Positions 7,861-14,875 of a stretch of 64,000 nucleotides of DNA are shown in pieces. Under the pieces are notes generated by a model. The model searched no databases. It saw only the letters and a program-made list of their open reading frames with translations, and had not been told where the DNA came from. This DNA comes from Candidatus Zixiibacteriota bacterium (GTDB lineage: Bacteria > Zixibacteria > MSB-5A5 > WJJR01 > JAJRUJ01): the NCBI GenBank assembly GCA_020051695.1, contig JAGVQM010000011.1:232799-296798 (forward strand), read 5' to 3'. Numbering within the stretch: the stretch's first letter is position 1; every line of letters starts with the position of its first letter. The translations under genes were made by a program, and so were the position numbers.

Positions 7861-9311
7861 ACGCTTCGGTAGTCAGCTCCATGTTGCGGAAAGTTGTGCA
7901 TCTGTTCCTGTTGCGTCCCGTGTTGAAACTCGTTTTTGGCGTCAATATTGTCGGCCGGGAACATCTTGACGCACTTGATCAGTGTATTATCATTGCTAAT
8001 CACAACAGCCACCTGGACATGCTGTTATTATTTCATCTTTTGCGGTCGTCAAAAATCACGATGACCCATCCGGTTGCAGAACAGGTATATTTTTCCCGCT
8101 CCCGAATAATTTATGCGGTGGTCGATTTCTTGTTCCGTCCGATCTGGATTGTGCGCGGCCATCCGGAAACCGGCGACCCCTTTGGCGGGATTAAAAATGT
8201 CCTCGACCAGGGTCATACGATTATCGTATTCCCCGAAGGCACGCGGGGCAAGCCGGGCCGCCTGGAGCATTTCAAAAGCGGCATTGGCCGGCTGGTCAGC
8301 CAATACCCGGCGCTCCCGATCGTTCCGATTTTTCTTTCGGGGCCCGAACGGTCTTTGCCCAAAACGAGTTTTTTGCTTTTGCCGTTTTGGAACCATGTCA
8401 TCATCGGGCCACCGCAAACATATCAGGGCAGCCATCGGGATATCACCAGATTTCTGGAAGGTATCTTAATCGGCCTGTCATGCTCCGAGTCGGCGCGACG
8501 GCACAAGCGGCGGAAGAAAAAACACCACGCGACTGCCAGCATCGCTTTTCTGGGGATCGATGGTTCGGGCAAAAGTACCGTGTCCCGTGCGATCGCCGAA
8601 AAGGCCTCGGAAGACGATTCGGTGTGCCTGATTAGCGATCGGCTGGTTTTTTATGATCGGGGTCATCCCCGCCCGATGCAACCGCTGGTTTCCGACAGAC
8701 TGCGAATCTTAATCGGCGACCGCGCCAAAAAAGCCGACTCACTCAAGTCGTATAAAATCCCCAAATTGGCGGAACTGTTATTGCGCGACCATTTGTACCA
8801 TGAGGTACGACGCTGGTATGACCCCGGCCTGATTGTGATGGACGGTTCTCCGTTATTGAACATGGCGGCCTGGGTGGCGTTGTTTGAAAACAAATCACCG
8901 GGCAGAAGTTCGCTGGCCAAAGCAATCGGGATAATGGCTGGGCAGCAACGGGATATTACTCCAACTGATCCGGTGTTCAAAGAATTTCCGGAGTTAATCC
9001 AATTTCGACGTCTGCGCCTGGATAAATTGGTGATGCCGGAGTTGATTGTCTTAATTGATGTAAATCCGGCTGTCGCCTGCCGGCGGATCGAATGTCGCGG
9101 TGCGTTTCGACAAGTGCATGAGACGGAAGACAAACTGGCCCGGCTGCGCGAAGCCTATCGCCTGGTCTGCGCGGTGGTGGGTGAGCATTTGCATGTACCG
9201 GTCTCGATAATTGACGGGGAACAAGCGTTGGATGATGTTGCAGCCAGGGCGCTTGATTTCATTCATGGTGTTTTTCCGGTGAACGGGGGAGATGATGCCT
9301 CGACGCATTGA
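7857..9311 (+). CDS. Fusion of a PlsC-type acyltransferase and a thymidylate-kinase-like P-loop kinase
   Basis: A 484-residue two-domain protein. Residues about 20-215 are a PlsC/LPLAT acyltransferase: the HxxxxD motif is H49-D54 (HNSHLD), and FPEGTRG is at 125-131. Such enzymes acylate lysophosphatidate or related lipids at the inner membrane. A basic linker (RRHKRRKKKHH) leads to a P-loop kinase domain (about 228-475) with GIDGSGKST at 233-241, DGSPLL as a likely acidic motif, and a lid-like segment RRIECRGAFRQVHETED. It resembles dTMP kinase. The substrate of the kinase half is unknown. The ATGA overlap with the CdsA-like gene and the 20-base overlap with the next gene place it firmly in the operon. 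A fusion of this kind is unfamiliar to me. Confidence 0.85.
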   Translation: MNASVVSSMLRKVVHLFLLRPVLKLVFGVNIVGREHLDALDQCIIIANHNSHLDMLLLFHLLRSSKITMTHPVAEQVYFSRSRIIYAVVDFLFRPIWIVRGHPETGDPFGGIKNVLDQGHTIIVFPEGTRGKPGRLEHFKSGIGRLVSQYPALPIVPIFLSGPERSLPKTSFLLLPFWNHVIIGPPQTYQGSHRDITRFLEGILIGLSCSESARRHKRRKKKHHATASIAFLGIDGSGKSTVSRAIAEKASEDDSVCLISDRLVFYDRGHPRPMQPLVSDRLRILIGDRAKKADSLKSYKIPKLAELLLRDHLYHEVRRWYDPGLIVMDGSPLLNMAAWVALFENKSPGRSSLAKAIGIMAGQQRDITPTDPVFKEFPELIQFRRLRLDKLVMPELIVLIDVNPAVACRRIECRGAFRQVHETEDKLARLREAYRLVCAVVGEHLHVPVSIIDGEQALDDVAARALDFIHGVFPVNGGDDASTH

Positions 9312-10305
9312 TGTGATTGCCACGACGATCTCCGGGTCGGTGCGTGATTGGGGAAAAGTGAAACAAATCGTTCCCCTGTTTGCCGGGCGCGGGGAAAATG
9401 ACGTGCACCTGGTTGCAGTCGATTCCCATCAGGAAGCCCGGCGCACAACCTGCGAGCTGGTGCGATCCGGCAGCAGGATCATCATCTCCGCCGGTGGTTC
9501 GGGGACATTCAACAGCGTCCTGGAAGGATGTTATGATGCGCAGGTGGATTTGGCAGAGGTCCGCCTGGGATTTCTTCGCAAGGGCTCGGCCGACCTGATT
9601 GGGAAAGTTCTGCAGATGCCCGACCAGATCGAGCCGGCGATTGAGGTGTTTGTCAACTCGATCAGGAAGAATCTGGTCGTTCCCTGTGATGTCATTTTAG
9701 CGCAATCCGCGGCGAACGATTCTCCGCCGCGGCGGTTCGTAGGTTATGGCGGGGCTGAAATTTTCGGCGAGATCCCGTACTTCACCGAAAACCGCTTTAT
9801 CAAGTATTACAAAGGTATCCTAAGCCAGTTGTTCGGCGATCTGGGCCCCTTTTTCGTGGGCACCAGTCTGGCGCTCGGCCGCCGGATTTTTCGGCGGCCC
9901 GGACGAAAAAGATCGTGGATGATAACGGTTGATGGAAAAGCCGTCACCGCGGGCCGTTTTCAGACCATGATCATCGTCAATGGCGATTTGGGCCCCAATC
10001 TTCCTTTTGCACGGGGTGTGCCGCTGGGCTCCGGCGACTTTTGGCTTTTCACGATCAGGGACCTCGGTTTGTCCAAGATCTTCCGGCAATTGAAACATGC
10101 CTGGGATGCCTCGATTCTGGAGCATCCGGACCTCTGGGGTTTTGAGTCGTTCTGCGTCAAAAAGAGCCTGAAATTGCAGGTGGAAGATCGAGGCGCTTTT
10201 CCGATTAATACCGACGGTTCGACAATGCAGTGCAGGGACTCCGTCACTTTTCAGATAATTGGTCAGATTCGCTTGCTGGCCAAAGAAGTGATTCCCGGAA
10301 ATTAG
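9292..10305 (+). CDS. Diacylglycerol/sphingosine-kinase-like lipid kinase
   Basis: A 337-residue protein of the DAGK catalytic (YegS/LCB5/DgkB) superfamily. The nucleotide-binding loop reads AGGSGTFNSVLEG at about 67-79, where the family usually has GGDGT. The next conserved block, usually LGTxND, reads LGFLRKGSADLIG. The second domain contains IVNGDLGPNLPFARGVPLG, matching the family's N....GGG...P stretch. Family members phosphorylate diacylglycerol, ceramide or similar lipids with ATP. The changed GGDGT and GTAND positions leave activity open. Two adjacent ATG codons (9292, 9295) are possible starts behind GGGGGAG. The gene overlaps the acyltransferase-kinase fusion by 20 bases, which suggests a shared phospholipid pathway. 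Confidence 0.82.
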   Translation: MMPRRIDVIATTISGSVRDWGKVKQIVPLFAGRGENDVHLVAVDSHQEARRTTCELVRSGSRIIISAGGSGTFNSVLEGCYDAQVDLAEVRLGFLRKGSADLIGKVLQMPDQIEPAIEVFVNSIRKNLVVPCDVILAQSAANDSPPRRFVGYGGAEIFGEIPYFTENRFIKYYKGILSQLFGDLGPFFVGTSLALGRRIFRRPGRKRSWMITVDGKAVTAGRFQTMIIVNGDLGPNLPFARGVPLGSGDFWLFTIRDLGLSKIFRQLKHAWDASILEHPDLWGFESFCVKKSLKLQVEDRGAFPINTDGSTMQCRDSVTFQIIGQIRLLAKEVIPGN

Positions 10306-10428
10306 TGCTGGCGCAGAAACCGCTGGACGAAAGGCATGTGAAATGGCGATATTCCCGCAAGTTGCTGGCGGGATAGAAATCCCGTGAAGACGTGCCGAAA
10401 GTCGGTGGACCGATCATAGAGGAATTGC

Positions 10429-12078
10429 ATGCCGCATTTGGTGGGAAGTGACGGTGAACGGTACTTTTCCTGGGAGTTGACGCCCGGCACGCATGTTGTT
10501 GGACGAAAACAGGATGTCGACTTTTGTATTCCGAATTCCACGGTTTCGCGGCGCCACGCGTCAATTGAAGTCTCCCCCGATGACGGGACGATTCGGATCA
10601 CGGATCTGGGCAGTCATAACGGCACGTTAATCAATTCGGTCCGGATTGAAAAGGCAGCCACGGCCCATGTCGGTGATGCGCTGGTTTTCGGTCAAGTTGA
10701 ATTCAGAATCCTCGATGAGCAGGAACCCCCGCTGCCCGAGTCCGTCCGAACACTTTCCGATCAGGCGGGCGCCGGTCTTGAAAAATCTGTCGTACTCTCC
10801 ATTGCCGAGGCGCTCAAACCACTCCCGGCGAAAGTTTCAGATATCCCTGAGGTCATGACTTCCCTTTCGGAAATGGCGCGGATGCTGGTGCTGCCTGAAC
10901 CCAGAGAAATTATGCTCAAGCGCTCGCTCGAACTGGTGGAAAAAGTGATTCCGGCAGAGCGCCTGGCCATTTTATTTACCGCCGATGACGGGGAAAGCGT
11001 CAGCTGTGCCGCCTCGGTCGAGCGGGGCGGGCGGGACCACGGCGATTTCAGTCTCTCGCGGACACTGATCAACGATATCCTGACCAACAAAAACGCGATA
11101 CTCATTGAAGATTCCCAGCGCGATTCCCGCTATGCCCGGCAGGAATCAGTCATCATTTCGGGGATGAAATCGGCGATGGCGGTACCGCTGTTCGACGAGG
11201 GCAAGGTGCTGGGGATTTTGTACGCCGATACCACCAATCCCCTGCATCGCTACACCGATGAATACCTGCGGCTGGCGGCGACGTTTGGCAATATTATCGC
11301 TTCCCGTCTGCTGAACTACGAGCTGTGGAACGAGCGGGAAGAGCGCAAGATTATCCAGGCCGAATTGAAGCGGGCCGCACAGATTCAGGAAAACCTGCTG
11401 GTCAAAACAATGCCTGTGGTGTCCGGTTACCAGATACATGCCTTTCAGCAGCAATCACGCGAGGTCGGCGGTGACCTGTACGATCTCCATGTGCTGTCGG
11501 ACGGACGGCTGGTGTTTATGGTCGCTGATGTCAGCGGCAAGGGCATGGGCGCGGCGCTTTTGATGTCCAATATCCTGGCCTCATTCAGGATTATGTACGA
11601 CAGCGGCGATTTCAGGTTGCTGCGCGCGGTGGAACTGGTCTCGCGGCAGCTCTGTGCCCATAGCGGTTCGCTGGATTTTGCGACGTTGTTTATCGGTATA
11701 CTCGACCCGGCGGCGCACTCGATCACCTATGTCAACGCGGGACATCCGTCCCCCATGGTCGTCGACCGGGCCGGCGGCATAACCGAACTGGAGTCCTCCG
11801 GGATGATGATCGGGGCGTTTGCTCAATGCGAGTGGCAGGAACAGACGATTGCCCTGGAACCCGGATCATTGTTATTTGTTTTCAGCGACGGGGTCACGGA
11901 GGCCCAGTGCGGCGAGGAGTTGTATGATGAACGGCGGATGGCGCCGCAGGTCGTTACCTGCAGCACGTTTCCACCGGAGGAGATGGTTTCGCGGTTGATG
12001 CGGGATATTGCCGATTTTGCCGACGATGTCGCCGGCGCCGATGATATCACGATGCTGGTCATCAAACGCGCGAGTTGA
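10429..12078 (+). CDS. FHA-GAF-PP2C (SpoIIE-type) phosphatase
   Basis: A 549-residue soluble regulator. An N-terminal FHA domain (about 1-100) has VGRKQD, STVSRRHASIE and DLGSHNGT, the phosphothreonine-binding signature. A GAF-like domain follows (about 160-310). The C-terminal PP2C/SpoIIE domain (about 335-548) keeps the metal-binding acids in GGDLYD (D349, D352) and ADVSGKG (D367), plus NAGHP, FSDGVTEA and ADDIT. The family dephosphorylates serine or threonine, often on anti-sigma antagonists. The start ATG follows GAGGAATTGC. It lies 123 bases after the lipid kinase and closes the operon opened by the Ser/Thr kinase. An FHA domain that could read that kinase's phosphothreonines makes a kinase/phosphatase pair likely. 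Confidence 0.93.
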   Translation: MPHLVGSDGERYFSWELTPGTHVVGRKQDVDFCIPNSTVSRRHASIEVSPDDGTIRITDLGSHNGTLINSVRIEKAATAHVGDALVFGQVEFRILDEQEPPLPESVRTLSDQAGAGLEKSVVLSIAEALKPLPAKVSDIPEVMTSLSEMARMLVLPEPREIMLKRSLELVEKVIPAERLAILFTADDGESVSCAASVERGGRDHGDFSLSRTLINDILTNKNAILIEDSQRDSRYARQESVIISGMKSAMAVPLFDEGKVLGILYADTTNPLHRYTDEYLRLAATFGNIIASRLLNYELWNEREERKIIQAELKRAAQIQENLLVKTMPVVSGYQIHAFQQQSREVGGDLYDLHVLSDGRLVFMVADVSGKGMGAALLMSNILASFRIMYDSGDFRLLRAVELVSRQLCAHSGSLDFATLFIGILDPAAHSITYVNAGHPSPMVVDRAGGITELESSGMMIGAFAQCEWQEQTIALEPGSLLFVFSDGVTEAQCGEELYDERRMAPQVVTCSTFPPEEMVSRLMRDIADFADDVAGADDITMLVIKRAS

Positions 12079-12119
12079 CCGGTGCGGGGCGACCACTGCA
12101 GATGAGCAGGAGGGGTTAT

Positions 12120-12139
12120 CGGCAGGGGAAGGCCTGCCG
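12120..12139. terminator. Hairpin after the phosphatase gene
   Basis: CGGCAGG (12120-12126) and CCTGCCG (12133-12139) form a perfect 7-bp stem with a 6-base loop between the phosphatase gene and the next promoter. There is no T-run, so intrinsic termination would be weak. Confidence 0.3.
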
Positions 12140-12150
12140 GCGGGAGAGGG

Positions 12151-12178
12151 TTGACAATCGCCCCGCCGCATGTATTTT
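12151..12178 (+). promoter_or_regulatory. Sigma-70-like promoter upstream of the lipoprotein-pyrE pair
   Basis: A perfect -35 box TTGACA lies at 12151-12156. A TATTTT -10-like box follows 16 bases later at 12173-12178, about 45 bases before the lipoprotein start codon. This fits a promoter for the lipoprotein-pyrE unit. Confidence 0.5.
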
Positions 12179-12222
12179 AAACCGGTTGAAAGAAACTCTT
12201 TAAAGACCGACGGAGGTCATAA

Positions 12223-12837
12223 ATGAAACACCTTGTTTGCATGATCGTGGCCCTGGGGATGCTCTGGGGCTGCCAGAAACAAGCGGAACAGGAACCTGCA
12301 GCTCAGAGTGAAACGGCGGCCCCGCAAACCCGCGAGGAGAAAATCGCCGAGGCCATGGAGCAGGCCAGGCGGGAAATGCCCCCGACGCCGCAACACCGCT
12401 ATTCGGAAACCAGCAAAATCTGGCTGAGCTCTGCAGAAGGCAAAGCCGGCGAACAAGTAAAGATCGATATTCGCTATCACATTGATGAACCGTCGAAGAC
12501 GATTGCCGTTCCCCTGACCTATCTGGGCAACGCGGTTATCGATTCGTTTTCCTGGGTGGGGTCCGACCTGTTGCATATCGCCACTCGGCCGGTGAACATC
12601 AAAAACGATCTGCGCATTTTTTCGGCCGCGGTGGTCCCGATGACCGAACCCGATATCCCGGCCGGTTCCGGTTTTATGGGTTCGATTTATTTCACCATTG
12701 AAAAGGACGCGCAGCCCCAGACGGTGGCGATCGAAAGCACGTTTGTCTATCCGGGCATCACCTTGATGTACGTCGATACGCTCATCGGCGCGGTCACGCC
12801 GCAATGGGAGCCCGGGTTCATCACGGTGGTCAAATAG
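12223..12837 (+). CDS. Putative lipoprotein with cohesin-like beta domain
   Basis: A 204-residue protein with a lipoprotein signal peptide: MKHLVCMIVALGMLWGC ends in a plausible lipobox cysteine at position 17. It is followed by a Gln/Glu/Ala-rich linker. The remainder looks like a beta-sandwich beginning AGEQVKIDIRYHIDEPSKTI, similar in flavour to the cohesin-like modules common in FCB candidate phyla. I cannot assign a precise family. GGAGG sits seven bases before ATG 12223. It would be diacylated after export and then N-acylated by Lnt (encoded at 36499). The pyrE start lies 14 bases downstream, so the two share a transcript although no functional link is apparent. Confidence 0.75.
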   Translation: MKHLVCMIVALGMLWGCQKQAEQEPAAQSETAAPQTREEKIAEAMEQARREMPPTPQHRYSETSKIWLSSAEGKAGEQVKIDIRYHIDEPSKTIAVPLTYLGNAVIDSFSWVGSDLLHIATRPVNIKNDLRIFSAAVVPMTEPDIPAGSGFMGSIYFTIEKDAQPQTVAIESTFVYPGITLMYVDTLIGAVTPQWEPGFITVVK

Positions 12838-12851
12838 ACGCGAGGCAGAAC

Positions 12852-13421
12852 TTGACAACGACGACCACGCCCGAGCAACTGGCCGCTGATCGCGAAAAAC
12901 TGCGTCAGGCCCTGATTACCTATGCCGTCCGTCGGGGCCGGGTAATCCTGGCTTCCGGCAAAGAGAGCGATTTTTACGTCAACACCAAGTATATCTCCCT
13001 CCACGGGGAGCGCCTGCTGTGGGCTACCCGGCTGCTCTGGGAGAAAATAGCTCCGTGCGGGTGTGACGCTGTCGGGGGGTTGACGCTTGGCGCCGATCCA
13101 TTGATCGGCGCGGTGTGCCTGCATTCGGCCCAGGTTGGGCAGCCGAAAATCGGTCTGATCGTGCGCAAAGAACCCAAAGGCCATGGGATCCAAAGCCAGA
13201 TTGAAGGCCCGTTCACCGCAGGCCTGAAAGTGGCTCTCATCGAAGATGTCACGACTACCGGCGGGTCTGCCATAAAAGCCGGCAAAGTGATCGAGGCGGC
13301 CGGGGGTAAAATTGTGCTGGCGGTCTCGATCCTCAATCGCCGTGAAGGCGCCGACGAGGCCTTTGCCGAAATGGGGTGGAAATTTGCGCCGTTATTCATC
13401 CGCGCCGACGTGGATGAGTAA
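12852..13421 (+). CDS. pyrE: Orotate phosphoribosyltransferase
   Basis: A 189-residue enzyme that joins orotate and PRPP to form OMP in pyrimidine synthesis. The PRPP-binding loop VALIEDVTTTGGSAIKAG is clear. Substrate-contact regions ASGKESDFYVNTKYISL and GGLTLGADPLIGAV match the family. The start is set at TTG 12852, which has GAGG six bases upstream and removes a 16-residue extension that would overlap the lipoprotein gene. Length is normal. A strong hairpin ends the unit at 13475-13500. No other pyrimidine genes are nearby. Confidence 0.93.
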   Translation: MTTTTTPEQLAADREKLRQALITYAVRRGRVILASGKESDFYVNTKYISLHGERLLWATRLLWEKIAPCGCDAVGGLTLGADPLIGAVCLHSAQVGQPKIGLIVRKEPKGHGIQSQIEGPFTAGLKVALIEDVTTTGGSAIKAGKVIEAAGGKIVLAVSILNRREGADEAFAEMGWKFAPLFIRADVDE

Positions 13422-13474
13422 ATTTATCGTGCGCAGCCGGATAAGTAGTTGTGTCCGAAATGCTTTCATACTGC

Positions 13475-13500
13475 GGGACCGCCGGAGATTAGGCGGTCCC
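13475..13500 (+). terminator. Hairpin terminator after pyrE
   Basis: GGGACCGCC (13475-13483) and GGCGGTCCC (13492-13500) form a perfect 9-bp stem with an 8-base loop, followed by a moderately T-rich stretch. The position 54 bases after the pyrE stop fits termination. Confidence 0.65.
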
Positions 13501-13780
13501 GTTATCATTTGGTTATCGCGTCCCAAACAATAATATGCAACCCCGACTTATTCCGGGTGTACAAGGGCAATGACCAGGGAGTGGATGACGAAACCCCGAA
13601 TGGTCGATTTGTCCGACCTGGCGGGTGCGAATGTTTCCGACGTTTCAGTTTACTCACTCTCAAGATGTGCTCGGTTGAATCATAATGGGTTGCCGGACGC
13701 CGGATAATTTATTACTTTATACTTTTGATCGGCCGCCCGAGGCGAAAAATCGGCCGATTTTAGGGGGCGAACGGACTCTC
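13501..13780. other. Non-coding leader region of murB
   Basis: No convincing gene was found; short open frames here lack family features and good ribosome-binding sites. The region holds a TATACT -10-like box at 13718-13723 without a clear -35, and a perfect 16-base palindrome AAAATCGGCCGATTTT at 13746-13761, twenty bases before murB. Confidence 0.4.
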
Positions 13781-14713
13781 ATGAACACCGTGGAGCGCTT
13801 GGCCGATCAGTATTGTCGGATCATACGGCAGAATGTCTCTTTGGCGGATTATACGACTTTTGGGATTGGCGGCCCTGCCGAGTTACTGGCGGAGGCCGAT
13901 TCGGCAGATGTCCTTACCGCAATTGTCCGCGATTGCCGGTCCGCTGGATTGCCGGTCACGGTCATGGGCGAGGGTAGCAATGTCCTGTGCAGTGACCAGG
14001 GGATCGACGGCTTGGTCGTGATCAACCGTTGTCGGCGTCTGTGGAGCGACGGGTGCAAGATCATTGCCGAGGCAGGAGTAGGGTTGGGCGATCTGATTGA
14101 TTTCGCAATTTGTAACGGTCTGGCCGGACTGGAGCAGATGGCGGGGATTCCGGGGACCGTCGGGGGGGCGGTTATCGGAAATGCCGGGGCTTATGGGCAA
14201 TCAGTGGCGGAGAAGCTGGCGCAGGTGATTTTGCTGGACGAATCCGGAGCGGTATTTCAGCAGGGGCCGGGGGAATTGGGTTTTGGCTACCGGACAAGCA
14301 GATTGAAATCATCACCTGATATCGTGCTGCGTGCTGATTTTTTGCTTGTACCCGGCGTCCCGGAGCACTTGCGGCGGTGTGCGGACGAAATCATTGCGTT
14401 GCGAGAGGCGAAATTGCCCGTTAACGAAAAGTGCGCGGGGAGTTATTTTAAGAATATCGAAGACCCGACCGCCCCGTATGGAAAGGTTGCCGCCGGGAAG
14501 TTGCTGGAAGAGGCCGGGGCCAAATCATTTTGTGTCGGGCAGGCCGCGGTGAGCGAAAAGCACGCGAACGTGATTATTAATCGCGGCGGGGCCCGGGCCA
14601 CCGATGTCCTTTTGCTGGCGGATAATATGAAAACCGCAGTCCGGGCGAAATTTGGTGTTGAATTGGAAGAAGAAGTGCGTTTCTTGGGTACACCGATGGG
14701 CCGGGAAACCTGA
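13781..14713 (+). CDS. murB: UDP-N-acetylenolpyruvoylglucosamine reductase
   Basis: A 310-residue flavoenzyme that reduces UDP-GlcNAc-enolpyruvate to UDP-MurNAc with NADPH. FAD-binding motifs YTTFGIGGPAELL and GEGSNVLCSDQG are present. So are GLEQMAGIPGTVGGAVIGNAG, the YRTSRLK region, and the catalytic serine segment CAGSYFKN. The C-terminal pattern AAVSEKHANVIINRGGA is typical of the shorter (type II) MurB class. The start was placed at ATG 13781, near GGGGGCGA; an extension upstream to 13685 has no homology. It lies far from the dcw cluster at 51-64 kb, where murB often follows murC; whether a second copy exists there is outside the window. Confidence 0.94.
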   Translation: MNTVERLADQYCRIIRQNVSLADYTTFGIGGPAELLAEADSADVLTAIVRDCRSAGLPVTVMGEGSNVLCSDQGIDGLVVINRCRRLWSDGCKIIAEAGVGLGDLIDFAICNGLAGLEQMAGIPGTVGGAVIGNAGAYGQSVAEKLAQVILLDESGAVFQQGPGELGFGYRTSRLKSSPDIVLRADFLLVPGVPEHLRRCADEIIALREAKLPVNEKCAGSYFKNIEDPTAPYGKVAAGKLLEEAGAKSFCVGQAAVSEKHANVIINRGGARATDVLLLADNMKTAVRAKFGVELEEEVRFLGTPMGRET

Positions 14714-14757
14714 TGGGGCGGGTACGGTTGAGAAAGGCGAATTGAGTGGTCGACAAA

Positions 14758-14786
14758 TTGAACATACGGGTTTTTGTTTGTAAGAT
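14758..14786 (+). promoter_or_regulatory. Possible promoter of the sprA-like gene
   Basis: TTGAAC (14758-14763) and TAAGAT (14781-14786) are separated by 17 bases, each matching four of six consensus positions. They lie about 90 bases upstream of the sprA-like start. Confidence 0.3.
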
Positions 14787-14875
14787 AACTTATTGCCGTT
14801 TTGTGGTTTAGAGAAAGGGGTTGCCTATCGATAATATTTAAAGAATGAATTAACCCCGTTGTGGGGAGTAACGCG

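Noticed and set aside
13449..13685. 78-codon open frame between pyrE and murB
   Set aside because: It begins inside a terminator hairpin, has no ribosome-binding site and no recognisable protein character.
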